Source: Thiorhodococcus mannitoliphagus (GTDB lineage: Bacteria; Pseudomonadota; Gammaproteobacteria; Chromatiales; Chromatiaceae). From it: a DNA stretch of 64,000 nt. Every line of letters starts with the position of its first letter. Position 1 is the stretch's first letter. Positions 46,384 to 57,722 of this stretch are shown in pieces. The position numbers were made by a program, and so were the translations under genes. A model generated the notes under the pieces. The model was not told where the DNA came from and ran no database searches. It saw only the letters and a list, made by a program, of their open reading frames with translations. The stretch spans positions 62,001 through 126,000 of the forward strand of contig NZ_JAAIJR010000001.1 in the NCBI RefSeq assembly GCF_010915725.1, read 5' to 3'.

Positions 46384-47571
46384 ATGACCCCTTACGGCGT
46401 CCTCGATATCGGTGTCTGGCAGGCTGTTCTCGCTGTCCTTGTCATGACCCACATTACGATCGTTGCAGTGACGGTCTATCTACATCGCTCTCAGGCGCAC
46501 CGCGCCCTGGACCTGCATCCGGTTGTCGCGCACTGCTTTCGTTTCTGGCTCTGGCTCACCACCGGCATGGTGACCCGCGAGTGGGTCGCCGTGCACCGCC
46601 GCCATCATGCACGCTGCGAGACCCCGCTGGACCCTCACAGCCCCCAGGTGCTGGGGTTGCGCAAGGTGCTCACCGAGGGTGCCGAACTCTATGCCGAGGC
46701 GGCTAGCGATCCGGATACCCTCGAGCGCTTCGGCAAGGGTCAAACCCGAGACTGGGTCGAGCGCAACGTTTATGACCGTTTTCACTGGCAGGGCCTCGGC
46801 CTGATGCTGGCGATCGATCTGCTGCTGTTCGGGGTCTACGGCATCGTCATCTGGGCCGTGCAAATGCTCTGGATCCCCTTCTGGGCCGCTGGCGTGGTCA
46901 ACGGCATCGGGCACTATGCCGGTTACCGCAACTTCGAGTCGCCCGATGCCTCCACCAATTTCTCGCCCTGGGGTATCTTGATCGGCGGCGAGGAACTACA
47001 CAACAACCACCACGCCTTCCCGACCTCGGCGCGCCTCTCGTCGAAATGGTGGGAATTCGATCTCGGCTGGTTCTACATCCGTGTGCTGAGCATCCTTGGG
47101 CTTGCCAAGGTTCGGCATGTTGCGCCGCAGCCACGAGTCATCGCCGGAAAGCAGCAGTTGGACATGGATACGCTCAGCGCCGTCATCCGCGGGCGCATGC
47201 ATGTGATCGCGCGCTACGGCAAAGAGGTGCTCGCCCCGGTCGCGCGTGACGCGCTTTGCCGCGACGCCAACCACTGCCGCCGTTTGGTGCGCAGGTCGCA
47301 GAAGCTGCTCGGGAAGGAAGCCGGTCGGCTGGATGCCGCCGCCCGCCAGCGCGTCGAGCAACTCTTGGCCCAACACCAGACGCTAGCGACCGTCTACCAC
47401 TTCAGAGAGCAGCTTCAAGAGGTCTGGGAGCGCCGCGCACCCACGCAGGAGGCGCTGCTCAAGATGCTCCAAGACTGGTGCCAGCAGGCCGAAGCCACGG
47501 GCATTCAGGCGCTGGAGCACTTCTCGCGGAATCTTCGCGGCTATTCGCTGGAGCCCGCACGAGCCCTTTGA
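46384..47571 (+). CDS. fatty acid / acyl-CoA desaturase family protein
   Basis: Membrane di-iron desaturases insert double bonds in acyl chains. The 395-residue protein has three His boxes: HRSQAH, HRRHH and HNNHH, with membrane segments between them (VLAVLVMTHITIVAVTVYL, LGLMLAIDLLLFGVYGIVIW). The last 150 residues form a helical extension without a clear counterpart in short desaturases. ATG 46384 starts at MTPYGVLDI; an upstream extension inside the leader is spurious. The 182-base leader carries nothing else that I can support. Confidence 0.92.
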   Translation: MTPYGVLDIGVWQAVLAVLVMTHITIVAVTVYLHRSQAHRALDLHPVVAHCFRFWLWLTTGMVTREWVAVHRRHHARCETPLDPHSPQVLGLRKVLTEGAELYAEAASDPDTLERFGKGQTRDWVERNVYDRFHWQGLGLMLAIDLLLFGVYGIVIWAVQMLWIPFWAAGVVNGIGHYAGYRNFESPDASTNFSPWGILIGGEELHNNHHAFPTSARLSSKWWEFDLGWFYIRVLSILGLAKVRHVAPQPRVIAGKQQLDMDTLSAVIRGRMHVIARYGKEVLAPVARDALCRDANHCRRLVRRSQKLLGKEAGRLDAAARQRVEQLLAQHQTLATVYHFREQLQEVWERRAPTQEALLKMLQDWCQQAEATGIQALEHFSRNLRGYSLEPARAL

Positions 47572-47652
47572 CTCTGCGTTGATCTTGGCTCGGTCGCGCG
47601 GCGATCGAGCCAGGCGGGTGCTTTCGCGTACAAAGGGTTGGAGGCGGTAGAC

Positions 47653-47747
47653 ACTTAGAAAGTGACCATCAACAACTTCCCCCCTTTCGCAAAGGGGGGC
47701 TAGGGGGGATTTCGGGCGGCATCGCTCGCATCGGGAAACAATTGATG
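47653..47747 (+). repeat. dispersed C/G-tract hairpin repeat, copy B
   Basis: This is the partner of 2643-2733, in opposite orientation. TAGAAAGTGACCATCAACAAC leads into the C-run, TTTCGCAAA and the G-run, and it ends CGGGAAACAATTGATG. It begins 82 bases after the desaturase stop and ends 29 bases before the 3' end of the shortened hsdR. Confidence 0.8.
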
Positions 47748-47775
47748 GACACGTTCTTAATCGAGGGGACGCAAC

Positions 47776-50337
<2,562 letters not shown>

Positions 50338-50339
50338 CG

Positions 50340-53300
50340 CTAATCGCCTTCCATGATTGACCAGACTCGATGGTAGCTTTCTCCTCGCTCGCCCATCGCC
50401 GCTATCCACTCCCCCACATCGGTTGCTCGGAGCCGAGCACGGATCTGATGAAGCGGCTCGTCCGCGCCAATTCCGAGACTCGCTGAAAGGACCGGTGCTG
50501 CACTCCTCGGCACGCCCAGCAGCCTGAGGGCGATGGCCTCGTCCGAGTTGACGCCGTAGTAGACGCGCGCCGGCAGATTGCGAAGGCTCTTTTGTTCGTT
50601 CAGCGGCAAGGCGTCGAAAGCACTGCCCAGAGTGAGCGACTGCAGTGCGGACAGGCCCCATGACGCTGTTTGGGTGAGCCTTCCAAAAATGTTTCGACAG
50701 CAATCCGTCATCGCAGCGACGGGGTCGGTCGCGGCTTCTTCGTCCTCCTGTCCGACGTTCTTACCGAAATACTCGCTTGCCATATCGGTGAGCGGGCGTC
50801 CTTGGACCCAGTCGCAAAGGATTCGGGCGAGCTTGTCTCCATCCGAGCCTGCTCCCCCCGTCACATCTTCGAGAGGTTCTCGAAGCTCAGGCACCTGGAG
50901 CAACAGCCCCATCATTCGACGAAGGTCGTCTCGACGGCCCGCGAATAGCTCGGCGGACCAGATGTCGTCAGGCAGCTTTTCCTGACCGAGTCTTGCCAGG
51001 GTGGCGTTCACGGACTCCCATGAGAACCCCGTTGCGTCAACGAGGGCGAGCGGCTTTCCTTTGATCCTTTCAGCATACGCATAGACACCCCACACAAGGG
51101 CGTCCGCCCAGCCCTTGTGGTTCTTACGGAGTGCTTGGAACCCCAGAGTTCCGCGTAAGATTTGCTCGACTTCTGCAGCGAATAGGTCGTGACTCCCAAT
51201 CTGCCGGTATGTATGAGCCAGGTATTGAACGAAGGCAGACCAGCCAGGCTGATGCGATAGAGATTCCAGATTCAGAATCGAACCGACATTGACAGCCTGC
51301 TCGACCATGTCGATGAGCGTCGAGTTGAGCTCGCCCACGGAGGCATTAATGAACTCTTCCAGCACCTGCTGCTTGGTGTCGTCTTGAGCTGCCAGAGCTA
51401 CGACCCCGAGATCTCCTTGGTCCACGCGCCCCGCGCGACCCGCAATATTCCAGAAGTCCTCGGGCGGCATTTCGGTCCGATACGGAAACGTTCGTGATCG
51501 GTACTGGTGGCTGGCGAATACGACACCGGACACAGGGAAGTTCACGCCTTGAGCAATGGTCGTCGTGGCAACCAGAACGCCCAAGCGGTCGTTCTCCGTC
51601 AGCCACTCCACGAGCGCGCGCGTGTCATCGGACATTCCAGCGTGATGAACGCCGACGCCATACTCCAGCAGGCTGGCGAGCGGAAAGTCCTGGCCCATCT
51701 CGTCGACGAGAAACCGTTGCACGTGCCCGAGGTCGTCACCGTCAAGGGGGCGCTTGTTCTCCTCGACCTTGAATGCGTCGGCGATGCTCCAGGTTGCCGC
51801 TGGAGTGTCGGCGAGCACGATGACGGTTCCGCGCTTCTTAAGGACCTGTGCTGTTGCTGCCGCGATCTTGCCGGGTGAATTCTTCACTGCAGACCAAGCC
51901 AAGCCCAGAGGACGTGGCTCGCCAATGCCGATCTCTTCCGGAATATCCAGGGTGTTGCGCGAGGTATGCCGAGTCCGCAGCGCCACACTAAACTCGCCTC
52001 TGCCATCGCCCTGGTGTGCTCGGGCAATCGCGACCACACGGTCGTTTGGGGTCCAGTCGACGCCCAAATCGATGCTCTTATTGCTGTCTGGGGAGAGCCA
52101 GCGAGCGATTTCGGCGCCGTTGTGAATGAAAGGCGTCAGCAAGAGGAACTGCGCGTAGCGGCACTCGCGGTTCATGGTTGCAAGCAGCAGCTCCAGCTTG
52201 AGCCCACGGTTCTCGGAGGCCAGGCCATGCGCCTCGTCCACAACTGCCAGGGTAAGGGGCCGTCCGATCCTGTCCTCCCACCCCCCGCGTAACATGAGGT
52301 CCAGCTTCTCTGGGGTGGTCACCAGGATCCGGAACTGCTGCGCCTGGTCAGCCTCGGTCAGCATCCCAGCTTCGAGGCCATCGACCTCCAGGGCGGGACT
52401 CACCTTCTCGACGACAAGTCCCAACTGGGCGAAATCGTGACGGAGCCGCCGAGTAAGCTGATTCACGAGTGCACGCGTGGGCGCAAGATAGGCGACCCAA
52501 CCCTTCTCCTGGTCGAACTGGTTCAGCGCCTGCAAGATGCGAAATTCTGCGATGAACGTCTTGCCGCTTGATGTCGGCAAGCTCACCACGACGGACCGGT
52601 GACCGGAGCCGAGCAGGCCTTCTTCCCTCAAGGTCCGCCTCTGAGGCGGCAGCATCTCGAAGATCGGCCGTCTTCGATCACGGGCCGTCAACGACTCGAC
52701 GAATCGGGTGACCCTGCTGTTCACGGCACGCGTCACTGTCCAGATGCTGCTGTCCACCATGGCACGTGCAGTCCGCGCGAGCAGACGTGACATCGTCTCG
52801 CGCTCGATGAGCTGGCCACGAGCACACGCGCCAACCGCTCGGTCGAACTGCGCCTCGAGCTGCTCCCGAATGTCGTAGTGACCATCGGCCGATCCTTGAC
52901 CGAGGTAGATCCCCAAAATCTCCGCAGCCTTCGCAAGATGGTAATGCGCCATCAGCTCCCAAGCGGGCTGCACGTCCTTTCGCGCCTCCGCTTCGGCGAG
53001 GAAACCTGGCTCAAGCTCGCGTTGAGCTTCACGAATCGCAGCGATTCGCCCCTGGACCGCATCGAGATCCTCCCACCCTCTCTTTCTCAGAAGGCGCAGC
53101 CAGATATCCAGGATCGAGGACCAAACTCGGACTCCCCAGTCTGGCGAATCGAGCGGAAGGATCGGAAGCTCGCACTCGGCCAGAGTGCGCCGGAAGTCAG
53201 CCGAGCGATCACCGAGCACAGCGATACAACCCAGCCGAACGAGCCATTCGGCGGAGGCTACGGGCTCTTGCGGCCATGCCAGCGTCCTTGCGATCTGGAA

Positions 53301-53525
53301 CGTCTCGGCCGCGACGGCCGTCAGCTCAGACGCATGCTCCTCATCCTCCAGCGTATCGAATAGCTGGAGCTCAAGCGCGTTTGTGACGAACCGAAGTTCT
53401 CGCTCGTCGGTCGCCGGCAAAGGTATGTCCAGCGCACTGCCAAGCCTTCGCCGATTCGCTTCCATCGAGATCTGGCGAAGGCGTTCCTCCCCAATTGCCG
53501 TTTGCAGCCATGCGCCTGTCGTCAT
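50340..53525 (-). CDS. Ski2-like DExH helicase, Hachiman/AbpAB-like partner
   Basis: The 1061-residue protein has a 300-residue helical N-terminus, then helicase motifs: SLPTSSGKTFIAEFRILQA (motif I), LAPTRALVNQL (Ia), VVDEAHGLASENRG (II), FLLLTPFIHNG (III), TTIAQGVNFPVSGV (V) and NIAGRAGRVDQGDLG (VI). These are Ski2-like. It overlaps the nuclease-like gene by 4 bases, the arrangement of HamA-HamB of Hachiman and of AbpA-AbpB phage defence. The assignment to those systems is inferred from domain type and order. It is inserted in the type I operon upstream of hsdR. Confidence 0.75.
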   Translation of the reverse strand: MTTGAWLQTAIGEERLRQISMEANRRRLGSALDIPLPATDERELRFVTNALELQLFDTLEDEEHASELTAVAAETFQIARTLAWPQEPVASAEWLVRLGCIAVLGDRSADFRRTLAECELPILPLDSPDWGVRVWSSILDIWLRLLRKRGWEDLDAVQGRIAAIREAQRELEPGFLAEAEARKDVQPAWELMAHYHLAKAAEILGIYLGQGSADGHYDIREQLEAQFDRAVGACARGQLIERETMSRLLARTARAMVDSSIWTVTRAVNSRVTRFVESLTARDRRRPIFEMLPPQRRTLREEGLLGSGHRSVVVSLPTSSGKTFIAEFRILQALNQFDQEKGWVAYLAPTRALVNQLTRRLRHDFAQLGLVVEKVSPALEVDGLEAGMLTEADQAQQFRILVTTPEKLDLMLRGGWEDRIGRPLTLAVVDEAHGLASENRGLKLELLLATMNRECRYAQFLLLTPFIHNGAEIARWLSPDSNKSIDLGVDWTPNDRVVAIARAHQGDGRGEFSVALRTRHTSRNTLDIPEEIGIGEPRPLGLAWSAVKNSPGKIAAATAQVLKKRGTVIVLADTPAATWSIADAFKVEENKRPLDGDDLGHVQRFLVDEMGQDFPLASLLEYGVGVHHAGMSDDTRALVEWLTENDRLGVLVATTTIAQGVNFPVSGVVFASHQYRSRTFPYRTEMPPEDFWNIAGRAGRVDQGDLGVVALAAQDDTKQQVLEEFINASVGELNSTLIDMVEQAVNVGSILNLESLSHQPGWSAFVQYLAHTYRQIGSHDLFAAEVEQILRGTLGFQALRKNHKGWADALVWGVYAYAERIKGKPLALVDATGFSWESVNATLARLGQEKLPDDIWSAELFAGRRDDLRRMMGLLLQVPELREPLEDVTGGAGSDGDKLARILCDWVQGRPLTDMASEYFGKNVGQEDEEAATDPVAAMTDCCRNIFGRLTQTASWGLSALQSLTLGSAFDALPLNEQKSLRNLPARVYYGVNSDEAIALRLLGVPRSAAPVLSASLGIGADEPLHQIRARLRATDVGEWIAAMGERGESYHRVWSIMEGD

Positions 53526-54331
53526 GGCACACCCCCATGAACCAACACTGCCCAGTCCTCTATCGGGACAGGCAGATACCAGGCCGTGATTTCGATACGT
53601 GTCGGGCTCGGAAGACTTTTCGCAAGATCATTGGCTCGCGCAATCACGTCCCGCTCATTCGGCTCGGTGTCGCGGAGGAGTATCCCAACCAGGAGAATCT
53701 CCCTGCCGAGGGACTGAACATAACGGGTAACCGCTGCCTGATAGAGGGCTCGATGCTCGGGAGATTCGCATCGTGCCCGTAGCCACTTCAGCAGGGCGTG
53801 TTGGATGTCGAGGCGTGTCGCCTCGTCCTTCAGCTGCCACGCCATCCCTCCGCTGCCGTTCATGACGTTCGGAGGCGTGCTTGCGTCGGACGACGTCTTT
53901 ACCTCGCCAAAGAGCAGAAGGACCACATCGCCCTCTTTGCAGAAGCCGACGAGGTCAGCGCCTGGCAGGCTGGCTCTGGGAGTGCGACGGTCACGCACCG
54001 AATTCCAAGGCCAGCAGATTTCGCGGCTCTCGTCATCGGCCAGAACGCACTCCGCGAGGGCCTCTCCGACCGCCCATGATTTTTCCTCCGGAACCGAGCG
54101 AAGCAACTGCTCGACCCACTCGGTCTCCATCCCCGTCGTGGCCATCCCACGCAGCTCTGCGGCGAAAGGATCTTGAGCTTCGTCGTCTTCCACACGCGCT
54201 TTGACCCGACTTGCCACGTAGGACCTGAACCGCGCCTCATCAATGACGACGTGGCCGCGCCACTGCGCAGAATCGTTCGAACCTGAGTAGCGTGTTTCAG
54301 GCGACAGAGCGGCGATCATCGTCGAAGACAT
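53522..54331 (-). CDS. PD-(D/E)XK-like nuclease subunit, HamA/DUF1837-like candidate
   Basis: The 269-residue protein has GADLVGFCKEGDVVLLLFGE followed by VKTSSD, the D...ExK layout of PD-(D/E)XK nucleases. An acidic block precedes it (AVGEALAECVLADDESREI). In Hachiman, HamA of similar size carries a DUF1837 nuclease and pairs with a helicase. The start may be ATG 54331 or ATG 54319; the first overlaps the remains of an hsdR head on the same strand. It is co-translated with the helicase. I see the motif but not a firm family match. Confidence 0.55.
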   Translation of the reverse strand: MSSTMIAALSPETRYSGSNDSAQWRGHVVIDEARFRSYVASRVKARVEDDEAQDPFAAELRGMATTGMETEWVEQLLRSVPEEKSWAVGEALAECVLADDESREICWPWNSVRDRRTPRASLPGADLVGFCKEGDVVLLLFGEVKTSSDASTPPNVMNGSGGMAWQLKDEATRLDIQHALLKWLRARCESPEHRALYQAAVTRYVQSLGREILLVGILLRDTEPNERDVIARANDLAKSLPSPTRIEITAWYLPVPIEDWAVLVHGGVP

Positions 54332-54650
54332 CCCTGAATGTGTGTGGCACCGTTGCGGTTAAAGACTGATTGACCTCGCCGGTGACCTCGTTGTACTCCA
54401 TCTGGGCCTCGTGAAAAGGCGCGTGGGGCTTCAAGCTGACGGTCGGTGAGCCAGGGTGTGCCGTCAGGCGTGAGATTGATGGTGCGCACCGCGTCGCGGA
54501 AACCTCGGGGAGCAGCCACTCACGGAAGCTCGCGCGCAGGCTCTTCTTTGGGTCAGAGGTGATACATCCTTGGCCCTGGTCGACCACCTGCCAGCCGAGC
54601 GCCGCGAGCTGGTCGAGGAAGGGCTTCTCAACGTGGAGGTGCTCGCTCAT
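54297..54650 (-). pseudogene. duplicated 5' fragment of hsdR
   Basis: The frame starts MSEHLHVEKPFLDQLAALGW and continues as SDPKKSLRASFREWLLPEV. This is a near copy of the head of the intact hsdR at 50337 (MSEYLHVEKPFLDQLAALGW). After about 50 codons a one-base loss shifts the frame, and about 30 codons later EAQMEYNEVTGEV recalls QVDRNEVTGEA. The nuclease and motor parts are absent. It lies on the far side of the helicase-nuclease pair from hsdR itself. Confidence 0.88.
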
Positions 54651-54680
54651 TCGAACTCCTGCGCCGCGCGGGTCGTCAGC

Positions 54681-54938
54681 CTATATCCGGCCATCGGCTT
54701 TCAGCGATTCCTTCGCCGCGCGCACGATCTCGTCCGGGGTCCGTTCGCCGATACCGCTGTTCTCGCCCTCGATCAGCGCACGGCGGATTGCTTCGATCTC
54801 CGCGCTTCGCTCCTGATCGCGCCGGATGAGGTCGCGGATGTATTCGCTGTCGTTGGTGAAGTCCCCGCGCGCGATGCGCGCCTTGACCCATGCGCCCTGC
54901 TGGTCGGTCAGTGTGATCGTCTTGCGGACCCTTCCCAT
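54681..54938 (-). CDS. orphan ParD-type antitoxin
   Basis: ParD-type antitoxins are ribbon-helix-helix proteins that repress their operon and neutralise ParE. The 85-residue product has RKTITLTDQQGAWVKARIAR and SEYIRDLIRRDQERS, the family DNA-binding half. ATG 54938 has GGAG six bases upstream; ATG 54944 and 54965 are in frame. No ParE toxin follows: the next sequence is the hsdR fragment. It may be a left-over or an antitoxin for a toxin elsewhere. Confidence 0.8.
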   Translation of the reverse strand: MGRVRKTITLTDQQGAWVKARIARGDFTNDSEYIRDLIRRDQERSAEIEAIRRALIEGENSGIGERTPDEIVRAAKESLKADGRI

Positions 54939-55037
54939 GCTCATCTCCGTCGCGTAGCGCGTCATACGATTGGTGCAATACAGCGCATCACACCATAGCG
55001 ATCCGTTTGAGTCCTGGACCTCGACCTACGGGGTGAT

Positions 55038-55205
55038 TTACTCGCCAGCATCATCCTGTTGGAGCAAGTCCTCGATTTCTTGCTTCCTGGACTCGAGCCC
55101 GAGTCGCTCGATCACGTGATCCTCTGGGATTTCCGCCAGGAGTTTTTCGAGCGCGCTTTGCTCTGACTGAAGCAAGCGCTTCTCGACGTGGAGGTAGTCA
55201 GACAT
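55038..55205 (-). CDS. 55-codon ORF: hsdR-like start fused to a short helical motif
   Basis: The ORF begins MSDYLHVEK, the first nine residues of hsdR, and then switches to RLLQSEQSALEKLLAEIPED followed by HVIERLGLESRKQEIEDLL. That second part resembles the head of the hypothetical protein at 33066-33992 (SEVATLEGLLSSVSEDRLIE, RIGIEERL). Its ATG overlaps the hsdS stop as ATGTCTGA, the geometry expected of an hsdS-hsdR junction. It may be a chimaera from recombination or a small real protein. No other family is recognised. Confidence 0.5.
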   Translation of the reverse strand: MSDYLHVEKRLLQSEQSALEKLLAEIPEDHVIERLGLESRKQEIEDLLQQDDAGE

Positions 55206-56513
55206 TCGCTGCAGTCTCCTTGGGCTCAGGTGTGCGCTCGACCGCTACAGAAACACTACCGGTTAAAAGATCATGCATCATGCCGGCTTTGAGCTGGCTA
55301 AGCTTGGCCAGCTCATTTTGCAGTCCCGCGAGCTGACCGTCGGCCGTCCCGAGCCTGTCCTCGATTCGCTGCTGTTCTTCCAGATGCGGCCAGGCGACCG
55401 GGAAATTGTGCAACTGTGTCGAATTGATGGACGCAAGATTGGTCGACTGCTTCGAACTCAAGACGAAATACTTCTTTCCGAAGGATGACTGCGACCAATA
55501 CGCCAGGAACTGTGACCGCAGCATCTCGCTGCGTGGCCGCACTCGAAAGACGTGATTCTGGTGAATGCAGGGCTCGATTTCCTGGTTCCAAACCGTACCT
55601 CGGCCAAGTTTGTCGAAGTCACCCCCTCGTTCATGAGCACGTCACCGCGACGCAACGCTAGCCTTGAAAGCTGCGCTGCATTCACGCGGATCGTCTTGAC
55701 CTCGTTGAGGTCGAGGTAGCCGTCCTGCACATTGGCAACCCTGAGGTAGGCTACTTCGATGTGGCCCAAGTCGATGTCACCGTTCAGCGTTACGCCTGAC
55801 GCGATTTCGGCCATCGTACCGAGGTTTGGCAGCTCCCACTCCTTCGGAATCCAGCCCAGCGGCGATTCCTTATAGAGCTGCGGGGCCTCGTCGCGTGGTG
55901 GCCGGAGCTGGCCCTCTGCCGTCACGCCTCGGGTGAAGAGGTCGTGCATCAGGCCGGCCTTGATCTGCTGCGTCTTGGCGATGAGCGCTTCTGTCTGCTC
56001 GATGGCATCGTCGACTGTCGAGAGGATTTCGGCGATGCGTTGCTGAACGTCTCGACAGGGACGGGGGACTTGGATCTTCCGTATGTCGGCCAGCACCAGA
56101 CGTTTAAGGGCGCTGCCTGACTGCAAACGGAACAGCTGAGAATCGAAGAGGTTCGAGCGGAGCACCTGAGTGAGAAACTCAGGATCGAAACTGCCATCTG
56201 AACGAAGGAGTGCTATTGACGAGAGCAGCACAACGCCCTGATCCTCGCGGTAATGCACGACTCGCCCGATGGTTCCATCTTTCGATAAGAGGACGTCACC
56301 AACCTGAGGCGCGCAGTTCTGTGTCCGCAGCAATTGCCAGTCGGCTTCCGAGATCCTCGTACAGGTCGCCAGGTCGATTCTTCCACTTGGGATGTCTTTG
56401 GCATTTACGATGGGGCGACCTTCAACCTGGGGTGTCGGGCTGAAGTGCGAACCATCAGTGACAAGTCGACACGCTTTGCCAAGTTGAACGGCCGGAAAGC
56501 TGGTGTCACGCAT
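55198..56513 (-). pseudogene. hsdS: type I restriction specificity subunit, one-base frameshift
   Basis: HsdS holds two target-recognition domains that choose the DNA site. From ATG 56513 the frame has AVQLGKACRLVTDGSHFSP (first domain) and QQRIAEILSTVDDAIEQTEA (first coiled coil), then PLGWIPKEWELPNLGTMAEI (second domain) up to GDVLMNEG. There a G-run (five C on the plus strand, 55622-55626) is one base short. Restoring a G would give NEGGDFDKLGRGTVW and join the rest (HLEEQQRIEDRLGTADGQLA) to the stop at 55198. As read, the second domain is broken. A real loss, phase variation or a sequencing error would all look alike. Confidence 0.85.
55622..55626 (-). other. homopolymer at the hsdS frameshift
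   Basis: Five C on the plus strand (five G on the coding strand) mark the position where hsdS leaves frame. One more G restores the second specificity domain. The tract is short for classical slippage. Confidence 0.7.
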
Positions 56514-56592
56514 AGCTAAGCTCCCCCAAGACTCCCTTCAGCTTGCCCGTCGCCGCGTTGCGACACTGCTCGATGTCCGCCTCGGCGCTCAT
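56506..56592 (-). pseudogene. 28-codon duplicate of the hsdM 3' end
   Basis: The mini-frame starts MSAEADIEQCRNAATGKLKG and ends VLGELSYA. The real hsdM tail at 57715 reads ADIEERRDAATGKLKGFLEE and LGYG. About three quarters of some 70 bases match. Its ATG overlaps the DUF1016 stop (ATGA), and its stop overlaps the hsdS start (ATGCGTGA), so it may be kept to couple translation from one gene to the next. Confidence 0.75.
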
Positions 56593-57722
56593 CCCTCGAC
56601 CTCCTTTGCCCAGGTGATGACTTTTTGCCGAAGTTCTTCCTTCGATGGCAGGTAGAGCTGGTACTCGGAAGCATAGATGTTGCTGTCGACTGGCAGCGTC
56701 AGCTCGACGACGGCATCGTTCTTTTGCTGACATAGGAGTATGCCGATTGTTGGAGCCTCCTCGGCAGTCTTTACATACCGGTCAAAGTAGTTCACGTACA
56801 TCTGCATTTGACCCAAGTCCTGATGAGTCAGCTTATCGAGCTTCAGATCAATGATGACGTAGCAGCGAAGCAGACGATTGTAGAAGACGAGATCGACGTA
56901 GAAGTGATCGTTGTCGAAGGTGAAGCGTTTCTGCCTCGCCTCGAAGAGGAATCCCTTGCCCAGTTCGAGGAGAAAATGCTCGAGCTTGTCGATGATGGCG
57001 GTCTCCAGCTCATGCTCGTTGTAGCTGCTCTGCTCGTCGAGATCGAGAAACTCGAGTACGTAGGGGTTCTTGATGATGTCCGCCGCTTCCTCGACGACCA
57101 GGCCTTGCTCGGCGAGCTTCTTGATCTCCGCCTTATCTCGGCTCAAGGCAAGCCGCTCATAGAGTGCGCTGGCAATCTGGCGTTCGAGCTCCCGCACCCC
57201 CCAGCTGTTGGCGCAGGCCTCGATCTCGTCGAAACGTCGTGCCTGAGCGTCGCGCACCGTCTGGAGGGCAATGTAGTGCGACCAGCCGAGCTGGAAGTGC
57301 TCGCTGAGCTCGCGCACCGCGGATTCGAGGGCTTGCAGCCCGGCAAGCCGAGATTCAACCAACGCCTTTGGTTGAATCTCAGTGGAGCCCGATGGGGCGC
57401 TGTTAGATTCAACCAGCACCTTCGGTTGAATCTCGGAATATGCCTCGTAAAAGGCTCGGAATCGCCGAAGGCTCGTCGGAGATACCCCTTTCATGCCGCG
57501 AGCCTTGAGTGACGCAGCGAGTCGATCGATCAGCGCCTTGCCATAGAGCTTGGCCCGGGGCGCGCCGGCGTTTACGTACTCAACGAGGTAATAGCCGAAG
57601 AGCCAGTTGCGAACGACGAGGGCCGTGTCAACAGAACGGGCAGCCCTGCGCTGCAGCTCATGGTGCGTTTGCTCGAAGAGTGCAACGAGCTGCTTAATCT
57701 CGGGAGCCTTTGCATCAACCAT
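56589..57722 (-). CDS. DUF1016 (YhcG-like) PDDEXK nuclease
   Basis: The 377-residue protein has a helical N-terminal domain (VDTALVVRNWLFGYYLVEYV) and a PD-(D/E)XK domain (DLVFYNRLLRCYVIIDLKLD, with D...DLK). YhcG-type proteins are often linked to restriction loci. ATG 57722 overlaps the hsdM stop as ATGGTTGA, so it should be translated after hsdM. Residues near 110-140 contain a repeated EIQPK(V/A)LVES coded by two palindromic units. It sits between hsdM and hsdS. Confidence 0.88.
   Translation of the reverse strand: MVDAKAPEIKQLVALFEQTHHELQRRAARSVDTALVVRNWLFGYYLVEYVNAGAPRAKLYGKALIDRLAASLKARGMKGVSPTSLRRFRAFYEAYSEIQPKVLVESNSAPSGSTEIQPKALVESRLAGLQALESAVRELSEHFQLGWSHYIALQTVRDAQARRFDEIEACANSWGVRELERQIASALYERLALSRDKAEIKKLAEQGLVVEEAADIIKNPYVLEFLDLDEQSSYNEHELETAIIDKLEHFLLELGKGFLFEARQKRFTFDNDHFYVDLVFYNRLLRCYVIIDLKLDKLTHQDLGQMQMYVNYFDRYVKTAEEAPTIGILLCQQKNDAVVELTLPVDSNIYASEYQLYLPSKEELRQKVITWAKEVEG
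57351..57433. repeat. two 29-base palindromic repeats inside the DUF1016 gene
   Basis: AGATTCAACC and GGTTGAATCT form perfect 10-base arms around a 9-base loop at 57351-57379 and again at 57405-57433. The units start 54 bases apart, an exact multiple of three. Each encodes EIQPK(V/A)LVES, so the repeat is tolerated as protein sequence. Confidence 0.85.
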
